DNA of 64,000 bases from Pseudomonas arcuscaelestis (lineage in GTDB: Bacteria; Pseudomonadota; Gammaproteobacteria; Pseudomonadales; Pseudomonadaceae), in NCBI RefSeq assembly GCF_016881005.1, contig NZ_JACOPV010000014.1, positions 1 to 64,000 of the forward strand, given 5' to 3'. Below, piece by piece: positions 59,493 through 64,000 of the stretch (position 1 is its first letter; the number at the start of each line of letters is the position of its first letter). Both the position numbers and the translations under genes were made by a program. The notes beneath the pieces were generated by a model that saw only the letters and a program-made list of their open reading frames with translations, was not told the origin of the DNA and ran no database searches.

Positions 59493-61244
59493 ATGCCCTA
59501 CTCGTACCGCGCCCTGCGTCTGGGCCTGATCATTTTTTTCATCCTTGCCGGCATGCTGCTCACCGCAGGCTGGGCGATGCACCATGCCAAGCGTCAATCG
59601 ATGGTCGAAGATGCCGGGCGTGCCAGCCAGCAATTGGGCTTATACGCCACGTCGCTGCATACCTTGATCGAACGCTACCGTGCCCTGCCTGCGGTCCTCG
59701 CCCTGGACCCGGAATTGATCAACGCACTCGCAGGCCCGGTCAACGCGCAGGTCCAGGATGCCCTCAATCGCAAGCTTGAACGCATCAATGGCGCCGCCAA
59801 CTCCTCGACCCTGGAGCTGCTCGACCGGACCGGCCTTGCCGTGGCTGCCAGCAACTGGCGCTTGCCCAGCACCTACGTCGGGTCCAATTACGGTTTTCGT
59901 CCGTACTTCCAACAAACCCGCAGCCACGGCAGTGGACGCTTCTACGCCATTGGCGTGACCAGCGGCGTCCCCGGTTATTTCCTTTCCAGCGCGGTGCAGG
60001 ATGAAAACAAGCGTTTTCTCGGAGCCATGGTGGTGAAACTGGAGTTTCCGGAACTGGAACGCGAATGGCGCCAAGGCAACGACATTCTGCTGGTCAGTGA
60101 TGCCCGCGGGATCATCTTCATCGCCAACCAGGACGGTTGGCGCTACCGCCATCTTGGTCCGCTGAGCAACGCCGATCGCGCCGAGCTTGCCGTTACACGT
60201 CAGTACGACAAGCAGCAATTGCTACCGTTGCAGCATCAAGTACTCAACCGCTTTGGTGACAACAGCCAACTGATGCGGGTTCAGGGTCCTGAAGGCAACA
60301 CCGAGTATATTTGGGAGAGTTTGCCTTTGCAGGCCGAAGGCTGGACCTTGCACCTGCTGCGCAAGCCGCAGGTCAGCGACGATGGCCGCAATGCTGCACT
60401 CGCCGCTGCTGCAGTGTGGCTGAGCCTGGTCTTCGCGCTGTTGTTCGTCAGCCAGCGTTTGCGCCTCGCACGCCTGCGCCAGCGCAGCCGTGAAGAACTC
60501 AAGCGCTTGGTCGAGGAGCGTACCCGCGAGCTGCGTACAGCCCAGGAGGGGCTGGTGCAATCAGCCAAGCTGGCGGCCTTGGGCCAGATGTCGGCGGCCC
60601 TGGCGCACGAAATCAATCAACCGCTGACCACTCAACGCATGCAACTGGCCACCCTGCGCCTGCTGCTCGACAACCAGCGTTTCGATGAGGCACGCCTGGC
60701 GCTTGAGCCGCTGGAGCAAATGCTCAAGCGCATGGCTGCATTGACTGGCCACTTGAAAACCTTCGCCCGCAACAGCCCAAGCGGCCTGCGTGAGCGTTTG
60801 GACCTGGCCACCGTGGTTGACCAGGCTCTACAGTTGCTGGATGCGCGGATTCGTGCCGAACAGGTCGAAGTGGCTCAGTACCTGGCCCGCCCGGCCTGGA
60901 TTCGCGGCGATGCCATTCGTCTGGAGCAAGTGCTGATCAACCTGCTGCGCAACGCCCTGGACGCCATGGCCGACAAAAGCTACAAACGCCTGGAAATTCG
61001 CATCGAACCCGTTGCCGAGCACTGGCGCCTGAGCGTGCTCGACAGTGGCGGAGGTATCTCTGCCGAACACCTGAACAGCGTCTTCGACCCGTTTTTCACC
61101 ACCAAACCTGTGGGTGACGGGCTGGGCCTGGGCCTGGCGATTTCCTATGGCATTATTCATGAGGCCGGCGGCCGCCTTGAGGTAGACAATCAACCTGGCG
61201 GCGCCTGTTTCAGTTTTACGCTGCCTTACGATCTGGAGCCTTGA
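59493..61244 (+). CDS. dctB: C4-dicarboxylate sensor histidine kinase DctB-like
   Basis: 583 residues. TM ~10-30, a double-PAS/dCache-type periplasmic domain (~40-290), TM ~305-320, coiled linker, HisKA with His in MSAALAHEINQPLTTQR, and HATPase (NLLRNALDAM, GLGLGLAISYGI). NtrB-like kinase pairing with DctD downstream, which starts at its stop. The ligand is probably a C4/C5-dicarboxylate, judged by the permease at 62748. Confidence 0.9.
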   Translation: MPYSYRALRLGLIIFFILAGMLLTAGWAMHHAKRQSMVEDAGRASQQLGLYATSLHTLIERYRALPAVLALDPELINALAGPVNAQVQDALNRKLERINGAANSSTLELLDRTGLAVAASNWRLPSTYVGSNYGFRPYFQQTRSHGSGRFYAIGVTSGVPGYFLSSAVQDENKRFLGAMVVKLEFPELEREWRQGNDILLVSDARGIIFIANQDGWRYRHLGPLSNADRAELAVTRQYDKQQLLPLQHQVLNRFGDNSQLMRVQGPEGNTEYIWESLPLQAEGWTLHLLRKPQVSDDGRNAALAAAAVWLSLVFALLFVSQRLRLARLRQRSREELKRLVEERTRELRTAQEGLVQSAKLAALGQMSAALAHEINQPLTTQRMQLATLRLLLDNQRFDEARLALEPLEQMLKRMAALTGHLKTFARNSPSGLRERLDLATVVDQALQLLDARIRAEQVEVAQYLARPAWIRGDAIRLEQVLINLLRNALDAMADKSYKRLEIRIEPVAEHWRLSVLDSGGGISAEHLNSVFDPFFTTKPVGDGLGLGLAISYGIIHEAGGRLEVDNQPGGACFSFTLPYDLEP

Positions 61245-62569
61245 TGTTCAATTCGGTAATGGTTGTCGATGATGAAGCCAGTATCCGCACTGCAGTCGAG
61301 CAGTGGCTGAGTCTGTCCGGTTTCGATGTGCAGCTGTTCAGCCGCGCCGACGACTGCCTCAAGCAACTGCCTGAACACTTCCCTGGGGTGATTCTCAGTG
61401 ATGTGCGCATGCCTGGAATGGACGGCCTGCAATTGCTCGATCAGCTTCAGGCGCGTGATGCCGATCTGCCAGTGATCCTGTTGACCGGGCACGGCGATGT
61501 GCCCATGGCGGTCGAGGCCATACGCAATGGCGCCTATGACTTTCTGGAAAAGCCGTTCAGTCCGGAAAGCCTGTTGGGCAGCCTGCGCCGGGCATTGGAG
61601 AAACGCCAATTGGTCCTGGAAAATCGCCGCCTGCATGAACAGGCCGACCACAAGGCACGTCTGGAGCTTAACCTGCTGGGCATGTCGCAAGGCATGCAAC
61701 AGTTGCGCAAACAAGTGCTGGACCTGGCCAGTCTGCCAGTCAACGTACTGATTCGAGGTGAAACCGGTAGCGGCAAAGAGCAAGTCGCACGCTGCCTGCA
61801 CGACTTCGGCCCGCGAGCCGACAAACCATTCGTTGCACTCAATTGCGCGGCCATTCCTGAAGCCTTGTTCGAGGCCGAACTGTTCGGGCATGAAAGCGGT
61901 GCCTTCACCGGAGCGCAGGGCAAGCGCATCGGCAAGTTGGAATATGCCAATGGCGGCACGGTGTTTCTCGACGAAATCGAGAGCATGCCTCTGGCCCAGC
62001 AAGCCAAGCTGCTACGTGTACTGCAAGAGCAGAAGCTGGAACGCCTGGGCGCCAACCAGAGCATCACGGTCAACTTGCGCATCATCGCCGCGACCAAGCC
62101 GGACCTGCTCGAAGAAGCGCGTGCGGGACGTTTTCGCGAAGATCTGGCTTACCGTCTGAATGTGGCAGAACTGCGCCTGGCACCGCTACGCGAGCGGCGC
62201 GAAGACATCCCCTTGCTGTTCGAGCACTTTGCCCGTCTGGCCGGGGAGCGCATGGGCCGCAGAGCGCCAGCGTTGAGCGGCGCCCATTTAGGCCAACTGC
62301 TCAGCCACGCCTGGCCCGGCAACGTCCGCGAGCTGGCCAACGCTGCCGAGCGTCATGCCCTTGGCCTGGGTGAACCAAACATTGCCCCGGTCGAATCCGG
62401 GCAGTCGCTCGCGGCCCAGCAGGAAGCGTTCGAGGCGCAGTGCCTGCGTGCAGCCTTGAGCCGGCACAAAGGCGAGATCAAGGCGGTCATGGAAGAGCTG
62501 CAACTGCCCCGCCGCACGCTTAACGAAAAAATGCAGCGTCATGGCTTGATGCGCGAAGACTTCCTTTAG
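61244..62569 (+). CDS. dctD: Sigma-54-dependent response regulator DctD-like
   Basis: 441 residues from ATG 61244, which shares its A with the dctB stop codon (TGATG). Receiver (VVDDEAS, Asp in LSDVRMPGMDG, Lys in EKPF); AAA+ domain with Walker A GETGSGKE, the sigma-54 contact loop GAFTGA (ESGAFTGAQGKR) and Walker B GGTVFLDEIES; C-terminal Fis-type HTH (KAVMEELQLPRRTLNEKM). Should activate the downstream permease through the -24/-12 promoter at 62672-62687. Confidence 0.93.
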   Translation: MFNSVMVVDDEASIRTAVEQWLSLSGFDVQLFSRADDCLKQLPEHFPGVILSDVRMPGMDGLQLLDQLQARDADLPVILLTGHGDVPMAVEAIRNGAYDFLEKPFSPESLLGSLRRALEKRQLVLENRRLHEQADHKARLELNLLGMSQGMQQLRKQVLDLASLPVNVLIRGETGSGKEQVARCLHDFGPRADKPFVALNCAAIPEALFEAELFGHESGAFTGAQGKRIGKLEYANGGTVFLDEIESMPLAQQAKLLRVLQEQKLERLGANQSITVNLRIIAATKPDLLEEARAGRFREDLAYRLNVAELRLAPLRERREDIPLLFEHFARLAGERMGRRAPALSGAHLGQLLSHAWPGNVRELANAAERHALGLGEPNIAPVESGQSLAAQQEAFEAQCLRAALSRHKGEIKAVMEELQLPRRTLNEKMQRHGLMREDFL

Positions 62570-62613
62570 ACAGCCCCCGATAAGCGGAAACTTGCCTAGC
62601 ACCAAGACTGCTA

Positions 62614-62631
62614 TGAGCGGATTTCCGCTCA
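62614..62631. promoter_or_regulatory. Candidate DctD enhancer palindrome
   Basis: TGAGCGG-ATTT-CCGCTCA, 7-bp perfect arms, centred ~75 nt before the predicted start of the sigma-54 promoter, the usual place for an enhancer-binding protein. A related half site (AAGCGGAAA) lies at 62582-62590. Confidence 0.6.
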
Positions 62632-62671
62632 TCACCACGCTCCAACCCCTCTAGACCGGCCCTTCAGAACC

Positions 62672-62687
62672 TGGCACAGCTCCTGCT
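62672..62687 (+). promoter_or_regulatory. Sigma-54 promoter of the carboxylate permease gene
   Basis: TGGCACAGCTCCTGCT: -24 element TGGCAC and -12 element with GC at the exact spacing (consensus TGGCAC-N5-TTGC, one mismatch). It is 60 nt before the permease ATG and directly downstream of a sigma-54 activator gene. Confidence 0.8.
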
Positions 62688-62747
62688 ATAGCCCTGTCAG
62701 GTTGCGTTTCGGCGCGCTCCACAAAAATAACGATGAAGGTCCCCTAG

Positions 62748-64000
62748 ATGGATAACTCCACCACCCTGCCAGCCGGGGCGGCCATTGCGCCCGCCACGGA
62801 AAAAACTACCCGCAGTCGCCTGAAATCCATTTTCAGTGGTTCAATCGGCAATATGGTCGAATGGTACGACTGGTACGTTTACGCCGCGTTTTCCCTGTAC
62901 TTCGCCAAGGCCTTCTTCCCTGCCGGGGACTCTACCGCCCAGCTTCTCAATACGGCCGCAATCTTTGCCGTAGGCTTTCTGATGCGCCCAATCGGCGGTT
63001 GGCTGATGGGCATCTACGCCGACCGCAAGGGACGCAAGGCAGCACTGATGGCCTCGGTATTGCTGATGTGCGCAGGCTCGCTGGTAATCGCCCTGACCCC
63101 TGGTTATGAAACCATCGGTGTAGCCGCCCCAGTCCTGCTGGTGGTAGCGCGCTTGATGCAGGGCTTGTCGGTGGGTGGCGAATACGGCACCTCGGCCACC
63201 TACCTCAGTGAGATGGCGACCAAAGAACGTCGTGGCTTCTTCTCCAGCTTCCAGTACGTCACCTTGATCTCTGGCCAGCTCATCGCCCTGGCGGTGCTGA
63301 TCGTTCTTCAGCAAACGCTGACCACAGAGCAACTGTATGCCTGGGGCTGGCGTGTACCGTTCGTGATCGGCGCCCTTTGCGCGGTCGTGGCCCTGTACCT
63401 GCGTCGTGGCATGGAAGAAACCGCCTCCTTCACCAAGAAGGAAAAGTCCAAGGAAAGCCTGATGCGCACATTGATGCGTCATCCAAAGGAGCTGGCAACC
63501 GTGGTCGGTCTGACCATGGGCGGTACCCTGGCCTTCTACACCTACACCACCTACATGCAGAAGTACCTGGTGAACACGGTGGGCATGAGCATTTCCGACT
63601 CGACCACCATCTCGGCCGCCACACTGTTCCTGTTCATGTGCCTGCAACCGATCGTCGGCAGTCTGTCCGACAAAATCGGTCGTCGCCCGATCCTGATCGC
63701 TTTCGGTGTACTGGGCACCCTGTGCACTGTGCCGATCCTCACCACGCTGCACACCATCCAAACCTGGTGGGGTGCGTTCTTCCTGATCATGGCCGCTCTG
63801 ATCATCGTCAGTGGCTACACCTCGATCAACGCGGTGGTCAAAGCTGAACTGTTCCCAACCGAAATCCGCGCCCTGGGTGTTGGTCTGCCTTACGCACTGA
63901 CCGTATCGATCTTCGGCGGCACCGCGGAATACATTGCACTGTGGTTCAAGGCCCAAGGCATGGAGTCCGGTTTCTACTGGTACGTGACCGCGTGTATCGC
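62748..64000 (+). CDS. kgtP: MFS dicarboxylate/alpha-ketoglutarate permease, KgtP-like (runs off the window)
   Basis: 417 codons are visible. Metabolite:H+ symporter family features: SGSIGNMVEWYDWYVYAAFSLYF, MRPIGGWLMGIYADRKGRK, RLMQGLSVGGEYGTSATYLSEMA, KIGRRPILIAFG. About 11 TM helices are visible. The family imports alpha-ketoglutarate or related acids with protons. Under the sigma-54 promoter and DctBD-like control. The C-terminus lies beyond the window. Confidence 0.9.
   Translation, partial: MDNSTTLPAGAAIAPATEKTTRSRLKSIFSGSIGNMVEWYDWYVYAAFSLYFAKAFFPAGDSTAQLLNTAAIFAVGFLMRPIGGWLMGIYADRKGRKAALMASVLLMCAGSLVIALTPGYETIGVAAPVLLVVARLMQGLSVGGEYGTSATYLSEMATKERRGFFSSFQYVTLISGQLIALAVLIVLQQTLTTEQLYAWGWRVPFVIGALCAVVALYLRRGMEETASFTKKEKSKESLMRTLMRHPKELATVVGLTMGGTLAFYTYTTYMQKYLVNTVGMSISDSTTISAATLFLFMCLQPIVGSLSDKIGRRPILIAFGVLGTLCTVPILTTLHTIQTWWGAFFLIMAALIIVSGYTSINAVVKAELFPTEIRALGVGLPYALTVSIFGGTAEYIALWFKAQGMESGFYWYVTACI

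Noticed and set aside
57669..59633. 654-codon open frame opposite bglX
   Set aside because: Antisense shadow; bglX shows all GH3 motifs on the other strand.
1..64000. CRISPR arrays or rRNA genes
   Set aside because: No regularly spaced direct repeats and no rRNA-like stretches were seen in the window.

Overview
The window is chromosomal DNA of a Pseudomonas, most probably of the P. putida group. The gene order kgtP-dctDB-bglX, phaG, ung, tctABC-opdH-tctDE, ygfZ-sdhE-ygfX, nadB-algU-mucAB-mucD-lepA-lepB-rnc-era-recO-pdxJ-copRS-like is what I remember from P. putida. The algU cluster lacks mucC, and no DUF4845 gene sits between lepB and rnc, as in that group. No database search was possible; every name rests on reading the sequence.

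Layout. 1-2226: the start of an IS30-type transposase abuts a two-gene xaxAB-type pore-forming toxin operon (minus strand). 2348-7150: a chagasin-like inhibitor lipoprotein, cmoAB (tRNA wobble uridine modification), a small periplasmic protein and a divergent copper/heavy-metal type two-component system with a perfect inverted-repeat operator. 7314-19316: the pdxJ-recO-era-rnc-lepB-lepA and mucD-mucB-mucA-algU blocks (minus strand; algU has a clear autoregulatory sigma-E type promoter), then nadB (plus strand).

19133-25747 is the unusual part: a 6.6-kb integrated element inside the 3' end of nadB. It brought its own diverged last ~60 codons of nadB, so the enzyme gene stays intact. The displaced native 3' end sits at the far end of the element, overlapping ygfX. 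All element genes lie on the minus strand: tyrosine integrase, a tail-anchored membrane protein, Bro-N and Rha regulators, an AT-hook protein, a 335-residue protein that may have a capsid-like fold, and several small unknown proteins. Two intergenic sequences, pointing in the gene direction, match the promoter consensus of the RNA polymerase of the T7-like P. putida phage gh-1 (19/19 and 17/19 over the core). Long stem-loops precede the ribosome binding sites of at least two genes. I infer a phage satellite, or anti-phage island, switched on by the RNA polymerase of an infecting T7-like phage. This is the strongest candidate for an undescribed system.

25890-41243: ygfX/sdhE/ygfZ, an HDOD protein, the tricarboxylate system (TctDE regulators, OpdH porin, TctCBA transporter, AbrB-type membrane protein), ung, an enoyl-CoA hydratase-family enzyme, a Tyr-rich lipoprotein, a diguanylate cyclase and rsuA. 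41562-48375: phaG, tRNA-Gly(CCC), a GT25 glycosyltransferase, a SulP permease, a LysE exporter, a glycerophosphodiesterase and a DUF4917 protein. 48397-52616: an iron-starvation sigma factor/anti-sigma/TonB receptor set with a Fur-box-like site. 52718-64000: an EamA exporter, a methyltransferase, a LemA-TPM-TPM operon, bglX, and dctBD with a sigma-54 promoter and enhancer-like palindrome in front of the MFS carboxylate permease that runs off the window.
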